Positions 21,685-38,525 of a DNA stretch of 64,000 nucleotides are shown in pieces. The position numbers were made by a program, and so were the translations under genes. Source of the DNA: Rotaria socialis (Eukaryota > Rotifera > Eurotatoria > Philodinida > Philodinidae); NCBI GenBank assembly GCA_905331475.1, contig CAJNYU010001987.1, positions 124,001-188,000 of the forward strand. Direction: 5' to 3'. Within the stretch, counting starts at the first letter, position 1; the number at the start of each line of letters is the position of its first letter. The notes beneath the pieces are model-generated. The model worked only from the letters and a program-made list of their open reading frames with translations, had not been told where the DNA came from and made no database searches.

Positions 21685-23245
21685 TGGTGATGTTTTAATT
21701 GCTTTTAATCCATACAAACAATTGTTTGAGCTGTATTCATCAAAAACATTAAAAAAATATAATGAAAATTCATTTGGTATTATACCTCCACATGTATTTG
21801 CTATTGGTAATTAAGTTTGTAAATATTTTTTATTCTATTGGAAATGATGAATTAACTGCAGAGATATTTATTTTTGCATTTAAATATCCTCAGATCTACA
21901 CTATACAATACGAAAAGATCACGTTCAAAATGCTTATATGAAAGCAATGATAAATCTAGGATGCCAATGACAAAAGCGTGATTGTCATGATTAACAACCG
22001 TTTTCTGGAAGTCGTCAAGGTAGTTTCATGTCATTTTATTCGGTTCTGCCAGGAAAAACCGAAAGAATTTTTTGAAAGAAACAAGTGCCAATTCATAGCG
22101 CCTCTTTTTTTGTTTTAAATCCTTCACAGTATGACAAATGAGTTAGTTTATTGTAATTAAAAATGGAAAAGTTCGCAAGATTTATTTGTCATAATTTTGA
22201 TTTCTTCATATATTACGATAATGAAATTGATAATATTTTCTCTACTGGAATATTTTCGTATATAATATATTGTTTTTTCAAAGCAGAGTTGTAAAAAGAA
22301 GTTTAAAATTAATGAAATGTTTGTAAAAAAATGAACAAATTGATATTTAAAAATTCTTTTTAGAAAGGTTTTGATTTCCATTTATAATTAATCTGAGAAT
22401 TTCGAATAAAATCTACTACGATTTGTAGTGAAATTAGATTTTAATTAAGCAAAAATCATATATTTTTTAAGGTGATAAAGCATATCGTAATATGCGTACT
22501 ACTAAACAGAATCAACCAATTGTTGTAACAGGTGAATCAGGAGCCGGTTAGTGAAATAATGTATTCAATTATTATGACTATTTAGTTTTCATTCAGGTAA
22601 AACAGAATCAGCTAAATATGTTTTACAATATTTGAGTAAATCTTATCATGCTTGTAATGCTTCAATTAAAGATCGTTTGATAAAATGTAAGTTCGAAGAA
22701 TTAATTCTTCTCTTTTCTATATTTTCTTCTTTTTTTCTTAGCAAATCTGCTACTAGAAGCATTTGGAAATAGTAAAAGTTTTTTTTTTCGCTTTATTTTC
22801 ATTTTAATAATAGTAATCATTTTTTTCCAGCTAAAACAATACATAATAATAACTCAAGTCGTTTTGGTGAAATTATGGAAGTTCATTTTGATGAAGAAGT
22901 ATATAGAAAATGTTTTTTTAATTAAAAAAAGAACAAAAGTGTTTTTCGTTTCAATCTAGTATACAATTGTTGGTGGTAGTATAACATATTATTTATTTGA
23001 AAAAACTCGTGTATGTGTGCAATCAACAGATGAAAAAAATTTTCATATATTCTATTATCTATGCGTTGATGCTCCAGCACGTATTCGAAAAAGCTTGCAA
23101 TTAAACTCACCCGATACTTATCATGTTTGTATTCATTCGATTATAGGAGAGTGTAAACGTATATATGAAAATTCTTTTCTAGCATCTCAATCAAGATTGC
23201 TCACAAACAAAACAATTAACCAAAAGTTATCCTCAAGATACTGAT

Positions 23246-24358
23246 GTAAGTGAATAGCCGATGATTTTCAAAATATTTACAAGTAGTACCACAACAGGTT
23301 TTCCGCCAGTCCTTCAGTCAATATTCATGGATTAGTTCCTGTATATTTATTCAGAGTAGTGTCCCATAGCATCAATAAGTTTGACCATTCGAATAATTCG
23401 GTCATCCAAACAGCTTCTTCAAATAGTCCTTCGTGATTCCGTAAACGATATATTGCAGCAGTGCACTGATGGTGTCGCATTTAAATTCCACGTTCATCAT
23501 TATTTTATTTTTTACCAGGAAGAGACTGTACGGGCCTTGGTTCTTATGAAAGTGATGAGTTTGAGTGTTATTTCAAATGACTTTCTGCCGAACGTTACTC
23601 TGAAATTTAGCCTATACGAAATCTCTGGCAGTCGTCCGAAAAGATGAGATTTCAACAGTTCATCCTTTGTTTCTATTATGATACATATTGATGGACTGTT
23701 GATAGGCAAAAAAAGGAATACCAACTTACGCCTATTGTCTAGTCTTACACTTAAATCGTATAAATTTGTTTAGAACTAATATTATTCGAAGAATAAACCT
23801 CATCTGTCGCACTGCGCCTTTGTTTCAACAAAGTTCATATGATGGTGCATTAGTGTTTCATGCTCAGACATTTGACTACTCATCTGTTTCTGGTTCACCA
23901 TGGCAGAGACATGATTGATCGCCAGTTAAGATGTTATATACGCGATGGGATTGCCTTTTTCAGATGTCTTTTGATTTTTGCTCGCGTTAAATGAATATTC
24001 TGATAATATGAAATCATGGACAAAATTGTTCTCGCGAGTTTGAAAGTCTTTTTAAACATCATGTATGATTGCGATCTGGAAGAAGTAACAGAATACAATA
24101 AATCACAGGGGATATAAGGCTGAAACTTGGCATTAATCTTCAATGCATCAAAGCATTGTATTGAAATAGTTGCGCCAAAATTACTTCAGTAAGGATAATT
24201 ACCGCGGACAAGTTTTTGTGGTGTCCTACGTCGCTGATTATAAATATCATAAAAATTGTCGAGTGCTATAAAAAAAACATAAATATATTTGTATTTTTTC
24301 TTTGGATGTTTTCCATATTTTTTTCTTTATATGGATTATTTTATTTGCTTTATTTCAG
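23246..24358. other. Large myosin intron, probably containing an old insertion
   Basis: Starts with a donor GTAAGT after ...SYPQDTD and ends with the acceptor TTTATTTCAG before FKCEQLVSNL. At 1.1 kb it is about twenty times the usual intron here and is less AT-rich than its flanks between 23290 and 24230. Short open frames occur on both strands, including a minus-strand run (about 23331-23483) reading TAAIYRLRNHEGLFEEAVWM that looks protein-like. I recognise no transposon family and no terminal repeats. Confidence 0.45.
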
Positions 24359-26346
24359 TTTAAATGTGAACAACTTGTTTCTAATCTAAAACTGAATGAT
24401 ACAAATGATTTTATTAAATATGATCAAATAATGAATGATATTGCTATTTCACAAGAAGATAAATTGAATATCTATAGTATTCTTGCTGGTATTCTTCATC
24501 TTGGTAATATTAATTTTGAAGATGATTCTGAAAGTACACAAAATGGATGCAAAATAATATCAACAAGTGAACAAGCATTAATAGTGACAGCTCAAATGCT
24601 TCATGTCGATGTTCACGATCTTTGGAATGTAATATTAGCAAGAATTTCAATGATGAAAAATACTATTATTTCGTTAGTGAATTATATCTAAATTTGTTTT
24701 TTTTAAATTTTACCTAAATATTTCTAGTGTTCCATTAACAGTTCATACAGCAGAACATGTTCGTGATAAACTAGCAAAAACAATTTATGCTCGATTATTT
24801 AATCAACTAGTTGCTTATGTTAACACATCAATATCATTTAAATCATCAACATCACACATTAGTATTATAGATACAATTGGTTTTGAAAATTATCCTATAA
24901 ATTCATTTGAACAATTTTGTATAAAGTAAGTTTATATTTTAAATAAAATAAAGTTTTATAGTTTTTCTTCATGAATTTTCTAGTTACTGTAATGAAAAAA
25001 TACAACAGGTTTTTAATGAACATTTATTTGAAACAGCACGATTGTTATTTGAAGAAGAAGGTATCGGTTTGAATAAAATTGATTATACTGATAATCAAGA
25101 TTGTATAAGTATGCTTGTTTTAAATTTCTTTTCTCGTGTATGATATATTTTTCTTCAGATTTGTTTGAAGATCAAATCACAGGTTGGTTTCATCTATTAG
25201 ATGAAGAGAGTAACGTAACTGAACAACAATCAAATCAATCTACACACGACATTTTTCATGGAAATCCAAATCATTCTATGGTAAATGTATAAGAATGGAT
25301 CATTTATTGCAATTATTTGTAAATGGATTCTTATACTTTTTCATTTAGATTTCACCAAAATTAGATTTACCTGCAGCCTCTATTATTCATCATAATGAAG
25401 TATTTCTTGTCGAACATTATTCGGGTAATGCGGTTTATTCAACAGTATGTGTATTTCTATTTGTCTCACTACTTTACAATTGAGTTTTCATTTGCTATTT
25501 TAGAGCGAATTTATTGACAAAAACAATGATATATTATTGGATTCTTTCATTATCTTCGTTCGAAAATCCAAAAATGAATTTGTTAAAAATCTCTTCGATG
25601 AAATATTCGTTGAACAGTCCAAGGACAATATTAATTATTTATCTGTTGGTACAAAAGTTCGTTCAGAAATGACTGATATTATAAATAAAGTGAAAGGAAG
25701 TGTAATTTTCATTTTCTCAAATCTTCGATATCTCGTTTCTCTTTCAAACATTTTCTAATCGATGTGTATTTCTGCAGGTTGTGCATTTTATAACATGTAT
25801 CAAACCAAATGTTAAAATGATTTCCAATGAATTTCAACAGGATCAAATTCGAAGTCAACTAAAAAAACTTGGTAGGAGAAACAGATCATATTTTGCAATT
25901 TATAATATGTTTTCGTTCAATAGGTTTTGCGTCTATCCTAAGTGTCATCGAAGAAGGTATATATATTATTTATTCATTTCGGTTGAATTATAGTTAGTAT
26001 AGTAATAATCTTTGTTTTAGTAAAACATAAAATAATAAAACGCGAATGTCGTGTGCGAAAAGCACAGAAATTAACTAAAGTATATCTGGAAAAGAAAAAA
26101 AGGTATGGAAATATTTGGTTGATTAATTAACCTTTATTGTATATTTCTTTTTGGTGGTTAGAATCAGAATGTTTCAGCATATGAAATTGTTTTATAAACA
26201 AGTACTTGAGCTGCAGCAAATAATAAATAAAATCAAGGCGAAGAAAAAAATGAAAAAGTGCATTGAAATCATAAAACCGATTAACGAATTAATTCTTGGG
26301 CTTTCACATAAAATTGCTGTAAGTTTTTTTGCTAATCTCGATAGTA

Positions 26347-27425
26347 CAGAGTGTCCAATAAGTCACTGAACGACTTTCAAATCCTTTTTATTATTAACTA
26401 TAGATCTTTATCATGTGATGACACTATGAAATTGCAAGGTACTAAACATATTGTGTAATGCAATAAAATTAGTATGATAGAAATTGTCCAAGCAACCACG
26501 AAGACGTTGCACCAACAAGTGACATATTTTTTTACACATTGTTTCTGTCACCACCTGAGCACAGGCTTCTTCAATCTTGTTCTGGAGTTGTGCAATTGTA
26601 GTAGATGGTTCCCTGAACACAATGTCATTTAGATAACTTCAAAGAAAACGTCTCACGGTGTTAAATCAGTTGACTGTGCCGGCCAGTCAAAGGGTTCACA
26701 TCTGCCTATCCAACGATCAGGAAAATTTTCATCGAGCCAATTACGCACCACAATAGCATAGTGAGGCCCTGCCCCATCATGTGGGAAGTATAGCCTCTTG
26801 CGCTTCAAATAAGGCTATGCGTAGTCGACTAGCATTTGTTTGTACACAGGACCAGTAACTGTTTCCTTGAAAAAGTGAGGATCGATGAGCCCACTTGAAG
26901 TTAATCCGCATCTTACCATAACCCCTTGTCTTGTGTTTGGCACCTCGAATTTTATATGAGGATTTTCACTGAATCAGTACGTGCAATTGTCTCGATTAAC
27001 AACCCCATTCCTATTAAATTTGACCTCGTCTCTCCAAAAATATGGTCAATCAAATTAGGGTCATTGTTAAATTTTTCGAGCCATATTTCGCAAAATTGAC
27101 TTCGTCGGTCGAAGTCATCTTCGTTCAGGTCGACGATTAGACTTGGATGATAAGGTTTTAGGTAAAGTTTATTCATTAGCACGATGATAGCTGCTTTTGC
27201 TAATACCAGCCCGAGCAGAACCTTGTCGAATCGACACGTTTGGACTGGTAATAACCATTTTTTCGATCTCTTCCAACTCGTCTTCAGTTAATGTGATTGC
27301 TTGCCGGCCGCTTCGTTGTAAATTTTCCACACTTCCCGTATCTTCAAAGGTTACACGAAAAACAATGAATGACGAATGTGATACGAGAAAGTGGCATACA
27401 CACGAATGGCTAAGCAAAAGTAAGG
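26347..27425 (-). pseudogene. Broken mariner/Tc1-superfamily transposase
   Basis: The minus strand reads an N-terminal helix-turn-helix part (VTFEDTGSVENLQRSGRQAI) and then a catalytic part. The latter includes LKPYHPSLIVDLNEDDFDRR, ENPHIKFEVPNTRQGVMVRCG, FPHDGAGPHYAIVVRNWLDENFPDRWIGR and DWPAQSTDLTP, the order typical of mariner-like DDE/D enzymes. Frameshifts near 27175 and 27030 and in-frame stops break it. A left end (about CAGAGTGTCCAATAAGTCAC at 26347) follows TA; no matching inverted right end was found, so the copy is truncated. It lies between the myosin head and the VPS13-like exons. Confidence 0.8.
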
Positions 27426-27493
27426 TTAAATAATAATACTAAACGAAAAAGTTTTTATACTTCTTGATAGATCTATTCAATGATGATGATGAG

Positions 27494-30303
27494 ATGATGA
27501 TGATGAATGAAACTGCTGCCACTTTAAATTCATCGTCAAAAATAAATATTCTTCAAGAAGTAAATCAATACTGTCCATCTTATTTCGGACTTAACGAATT
27601 TATTTCTATTTAATTGTATCTTTTTTTATTATTTAGATCAATAGTTTGCCCATGGTTGATAATGAAACACACGTATTTAATGATCTTTGTGATGAACAAT
27701 TATCATTTACTAGAAATGATAGTCAACCAATATGGTGTTTATTTAATGGAACAGGAAATGATTTAATTGTCGATTATTTAGGTGGTTTTGAAGTAAGTTT
27801 GACTCTTTTCATTTTTTGTTATTTCTTGAATTTAATTATTCAGGAGTTTGATGGAAATATATCATCGACATCAATCAATATAAAACACAATGAATTTATT
27901 CAGTTACTTGTTAAATATCAATTATCTGCTAAAGTAAATAAAATATTTAAAAAAAAAGAAATGCTTTTATCATTTAAAATTTATACTTAGATTGGAGATG
28001 TTGTTAAGACTATTAATTTAAATCGATCGTGTAAACGTGTTTATGATTTAAGTCCATCAACAAATCAAAATCGGCCAATACAAATGCTTTGTGATGTTCA
28101 AATAAGAAATGATCGTCGACATGTAATTTTTAGGTCGCTTGTAAAAATTTACAATAATACAACTGTACCACTAAGTGTAATAAGCGTTGATCTAGTTGCT
28201 ACTGAACAGAATCATAAAATTGCAACAATCGAAGATAATGATCAATATTTTGTACCAACTGATTTACTTTATACATATTCAAGTTCACAAATATATATTG
28301 CTGTTCATGGGTAAAGATTTGTTTATTTTAGAAATACAACAAAAATCCTTCTGTCTTTTTTTATTATAACTATAGAGATGAGAACAATATAGAAACCAAT
28401 AATTGTTGTTCAATTGATTGGGAAAACAAACCAACAATGGAAACAACATTAAAATTAAAAGACGGAACTGAAGTACATCTTACAGTAAAGTTTCAACATG
28501 ATTTATTTCATTTGTCTTATAAATGTATGATTTTTCTGCCTTTAGATTATTACAGAATTAAATGCTGCTTATATGGAAAACACCGATCAACTTGATCATA
28601 CTTGCTTTAACATTTATATTCATCCAACTTTTTGTTTAATAAATCTATTACCAATTGACATTAAATATTTATTTGACGTAAGTTGACCGTTTTATTTTAA
28701 ATACCTTAATCAGATAATAAAATTTGTAAAAATGAAACAATAAAAATATCGTTTTCAGATCGATTTCCTATCTAATAATTGATATTCTGTATTTCATCAA
28801 ATAATGCGTCAGTCTGATAATATTCGTTTCACTTACTAATATAAAATAATTATTAAAGAATGAGAAAAGCTACACTTTCCCATTTTTTTGAGAAAACTGC
28901 ACACGATATCAGAGCTTATCCACACAATTCGATCGCGTTTTTTCGTTCAATATTGAATTTGCTCTTTGATATTTATATTTATTTCATAGATTGACAAAGA
29001 AATTGATTTAAAATCAAATCAATCATGTTCAATGATATCTGCTAACAGAAATTCGACATTAACTTTTATTGTATATGATTTCATCTCTTCTTTTTACGTA
29101 AAATAATTTGTTTTCAAATGTTTAGATTCCATCATATGATAATGCAAGATGGATATCAGATGCAATTGATTTGAAACTTGAAAGAACTAATGATCATTAC
29201 GAGTATCTTGTCCTATTTCATTATGCTACTTCTCCAAATCTTGAAAAAACATTGGTAAAAATGTCAAATTTAATTTATTTAAAACTAATAATTCGAATAA
29301 TTAAATAGAGAATGATTCTACGTGTTGATACAATTCATAAATCGCATCGTTTATCATTATATTCATCATTTTGGATTTTTAATTATATAGATTTAAAACT
29401 TGAACTCCAGGTAAAACAAGGATGTTTACTATAGAAAAAAAGAATTTTATTTTATTTTTAATAGATTGAAAATAATCGAACATTTATTGATGTTGCTCAA
29501 ACGCCAGTTTTAGTTTGTCCGGAAAGATTTGAAAGTGAAACAAATAGAAAAGTAAATAGTAGATATGAACTAGAATGCATAAATATTTAATTATCTAATA
29601 GGGTCAACTTCGTCTCTATGGTATTGACCAAGGGGATACAACGACAGATTGGTCAGAAAAATTTTCACTTGATGTTATCAGACGTATTGGCGTGGTTTCT
29701 TGTGAAGTACCGAATGATCGAAAATATATGGTGAATAAAACAAATTTTGTATTTAAAACAAAGCATACTATGTTTTACATAGATTTGCATGGATGTTGCA
29801 ACAGGTCCATCTAGTTTAGTCAAGATCATTGAGTTTTCACCATTGTTAGTCATTATTAATAAATCAATTGTATGTTTTGACAAACTCTTTGTTTGAATTC
29901 AAAATTTTTGTTTTTCTTAAGATTGCAATTGAGATAGTAGAAGCAGTGTCAGACAAAGAACAGAATCAATGGATTTCAGTAAATCCTGAACAAGTAAAGT
30001 TCTTTTTATTTATTCTTTTATTTAATGATTGAATTTCTCTAAAAGACAATTCCATTTTGGCCACGTAATATGAAAGATGGTGTAATGCGTGTTCGTTACA
30101 CATTTAATCATGTTACATCAAGTCCATTTACGATGACTCCAACCTACAGAACACTTCTGCGGATGGACTATGAAGAACATCCAGCTCTTTGTGTCGAAGT
30201 AACAACAAATGGTCAGGGTCGTATAACAGTTATTTTCGAAGATTATGAAGTTGATGATACACCACTTGTTAATTGTGAAAAAACTAATTCCTCTTCATTG
30301 TGA
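27494..30303 (+). CDS. VPS13-type SHR-BD/VAB domain protein (possible 3' part of a myosin fusion)
   Basis: About 12 exons in phase from 27494 (MMMMNETAATLNSSSK) to the stop at 30301-30303. The protein carries the beta-rich adaptor-binding domain of VPS13 proteins. Landmarks: PIWCLFNGTGNDLIVDYLGGFE (27732-27792); the repeat start RHVIFRSLVKIYNNTTVPLSV (28105-28172); IHPTFCLINLLPIDIKYLFD (28618-28679); LYSSFWIFNYIDLKLEL (29360-29408); WSEKFSLDVIRRIGVVSC (29652-29704); LVKIIEFSPLLVIINKSI; and IPFWPRN...MRVRYTF (30050-30105). In VPS13 lipid-transfer proteins this domain binds Pro-x-Pro adaptors. The chorein and ATG2-like parts of VPS13 are absent. AATAAA lies at about 30339. It may be a stand-alone protein or the tail of the upstream myosin; a mariner relic sits at the junction and the phases do not match directly. 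Confidence 0.75.
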
Positions 30304-31156
30304 AATTGATGATTTGTAAAGTATTTTGGTGCTTTTTGAATAAACTTTTCTATTTGTTCTTGATTATATACGAGCATAGATTTTTTATGATCCATGATTA
30401 GATCGATTAATATCAAACAGATTAATTATTTCGTGGTTTGCAAAGCTATAAACATTAGAACTTACTGTAGGGGTAGTAGATGAGGGTGTACATCTCACAT
30501 TGAATGCCTATTCACCCATACACATACAGCCAGCCCACAAGTTCTAACTCATGAGGGTGTGGGTGTCGCAATCGAGCGGTTAAACTGTTTCTCTAAATGA
30601 ACGAACTTGTAAACACGATTTGCCACTATATGATATCGAAATATATAAAACGAAATATAGATTTACGAATGGTAAACGATATTGTAAATTTAATAGTCAG
30701 TCATTGTCAAACAATGTGACATAATCACATATAGATTTTGTTTATTAATGTCTACCTTTAAAACCGGAATGCATTTTCACTAATGTACCAAGCGAACGAA
30801 AAACATTTGACTTTTTAATTTATCTACAAAGGCAGGTAGAAATCAAAAATGGAATTAGTCGTTGTTCACTTTCTTCTAAATGTAGAATCCGCTTTACTTC
30901 TAAAACTTATCAAGAGCCATGATACCATAAACGATTGCAACATCAGAAAGAGCTTTACTCCCTAAATTTTCTCCAATCATAGTAAAGCATTCCCAAGTTT
31001 TCTAAATCCACCATACAACATCAAAAGAGAAATAATTTTAAATTTCATCTTGAAGTATTTTATTAAATCAAAAGCGTAGAAGCTGCATTCAAAATGCGAA
31101 AGAAAAATAATATATTGGTCAAATTTAATTAACTTGAAGTTGATCTTGATTATGAT
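30304..31156. other. Intergenic, nothing recognised
   Basis: 3' flank of the SHR-BD gene with a poly(A) signal near 30339, then AT-rich sequence. A short G/T-rich stretch (30480-30580, GGGTGTGGGTGTCG) is not repeated. Confidence 0.4.
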
Positions 31157-31306
31157 CAGTGTTCCTAATAGGAATCTGAAATAGAATATATAAATACACT
31201 ACGCTAGTTTTGAGCATCATGGTTTCGTACATTTTGTTTCAAGGATCAAAGTGTATAAGACGCTAGAAAGTGGATTGCTAACCATACAAGAAAATTTCTA
31301 TGAAAA

Positions 31307-31594
31307 CCCAGGTTGATCAAAACGGACTCGTTTACGGCCTGTTTGTCGACGGTAAACGATGTCAAAACGGTATCTTTACGGCAGCAAATAGGCCGTATTT
31401 GCCCGTAATACCTGGCGCAGTAATACGGCACCATAAACGGGACTGAATTTTCATGGTTTACGGCTGTTTGTGCTCCGTACACTCATGATAATACGGTCCG
31501 TATTACTGCGCCAGATATTACGGCAAAATTTCGCCCGTAAAAGTCGTAAAGTAACCACCAATGACCGTATACGGACCATACTGTTCGACCTGGG
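31307..31594. mobile_element. CCCAGG-family element, copy 5
   Basis: Starts CCCAGGTTGATCA, ends TTCGACCTGGG, flanked by AA on both sides. The interior is full of GTTTACGG/CCGTAAAC and CCGTATTACTG palindromes, closest to copy 2. Confidence 0.75.
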
Positions 31595-31667
31595 AAGACA
31601 CTCTTATTCTATTTCATACGTTAATGATCGCACGAAAATTTTAAATTTACAAAACGTAAAAAATGTT

Positions 31668-31740
31668 CATACTTTTTCATCATACGTATGTTATTCTTTA
31701 ATAAAGAATAACATCGGTATGATGATGATGCAAAAGTATG
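31668..31740. repeat. Long hairpin
   Basis: CATACTTTTTCATC...GTTATTCTTTA pairs with TAAAGAATAACATC...GATGCAAAAGTATG over about 33-37 bases with almost no loop, differing by an extra ATC unit and a few mismatches. It lies inside the hAT-like element. Confidence 0.65.
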
Positions 31741-32194
31741 AGCAAAAAAGTTAAGCTTTTCTAGCGGTGAAGAATCTTCAAATTTAAACTACAACAAAGT
31801 CATTTTAAGGTGATTCTAGTATTTTGTTTTTCTTTTATTGTTTTTTTTCAACAATAATTTCAATCCGCTTTACATTCATATAAAATAATAAAGAAGCTAT
31901 ATTATATTAAGTTATATGAAACATAGACGATGTTATAATGCCTCTACCTTTTTTTCTATTGGATGAAACACAAAATTTTGATAACATTCAATAAATATAT
32001 TTCTTCTAATCATAAAGGCATGCAAATTTTCGCAAAAAGTTACTGCGTAAAAAGAAAATCGAGCGGGTACACTGTACACACTATTTTTTATCTTCAGTGT
32101 GTAAAACAGTGCGTAAATTCTATTTCATTAGGGTTCGGTACACTTTGTTTTGTTGGGTACACTTTTTCATTAGGAACACTGTTTTAGATAAATT

Positions 32195-38251
<6,057 letters not shown>

Positions 38252-38502
38252 TTTTAAATTCGAATACAATAGCCACTTAACGATTTACATAAAGTTCATT
38301 AGATGTATTGATCAATGAAGTTGAAAAAACCAACAATAATGTTTATCTGAAGATGATAAATGATGGCCAATATTAAGTTGAAAAAAAAAGAAGTTCTTTC
38401 TTATTTATGCAAAAGAGACATTTGAATAGAAATGCATCCGCTTGATTATCTATTGATTGTTTTTCTTATTCTTTTTCTTCGACGAAAAACAAAATTAACG
38501 AA

Positions 38503-38508
38503 ATAAAT
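38503..38508 (+). terminator. Poly(A) signal AATAAA
   Basis: Canonical hexamer about 250 bp past the UPF1 stop, just ahead of the FAM172-like pseudogene. Confidence 0.45.
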
Positions 38509-38525
38509 TTTTTTTAAAATTCTAG

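Larger units (their letters stand above)
20979..26318 (+). pseudogene. Class VI-like myosin head, interrupted and lacking the converter
   Basis: About 17 short exons, joined in phase, follow the myosin head. They run: SH3-like start MITGEQDKSIWIFNDQNGF; Walker A GESGAG|KTES (split by an intron at 22548); switch I NNNSSRFGE (22847-22870); switch II DTIGFEN (24870-24890); NSFEQFCINYCNEK; EEEGIGLNKIDYTDNQDC; FITCIKPNVKM; and the SH1 start GFASILSVIEE (25922-25954). Class VI is suggested by the NQDC and CIKPNVKM stretches and the whole order. Two defects are visible. A CCCAGG element (21418-21684) splits the codons for Y-I-G-D-V-L-I-A, and the donor expected after Q-I-Y reads AT instead of GT. 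After SH1 the reading passes straight to a Lys-rich helix (26021-26318), with no converter, lever insert or IQ motif. Most exons remain open, so decay may be recent. Confidence 0.75.
31157..32181. mobile_element. hAT-like element with CAGTGTTCCTAAT ends, abutting UPF1
   Basis: Left end CAGTGTTCCTAATAGGAA and right end TTCATTAGGAACACTG are inverted copies with one extra base. Flanking octamers ATTATGAT and TTTTAGAT agree at five positions. GGTACACT words recur near the right end (32070-32165) as subterminal repeats. A CCCAGG element (31307-31594) is nested within. No transposase frame remains. The right end is only 13 bp before the UPF1 ATG. Confidence 0.6.

Noticed and set aside
23101-23245. 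Apparent frameshift in the myosin after SPDTYH
   Set aside because: A 58-bp intron (23125-23182, GTTTGT...TTTCTAG) restores the frame to HLNQDCSQTKQLTKS, which aligns with the family.
30540-30585. Telomere-like GGGTGTGGGTG stretch
   Set aside because: Only one or two units, no tandem array.
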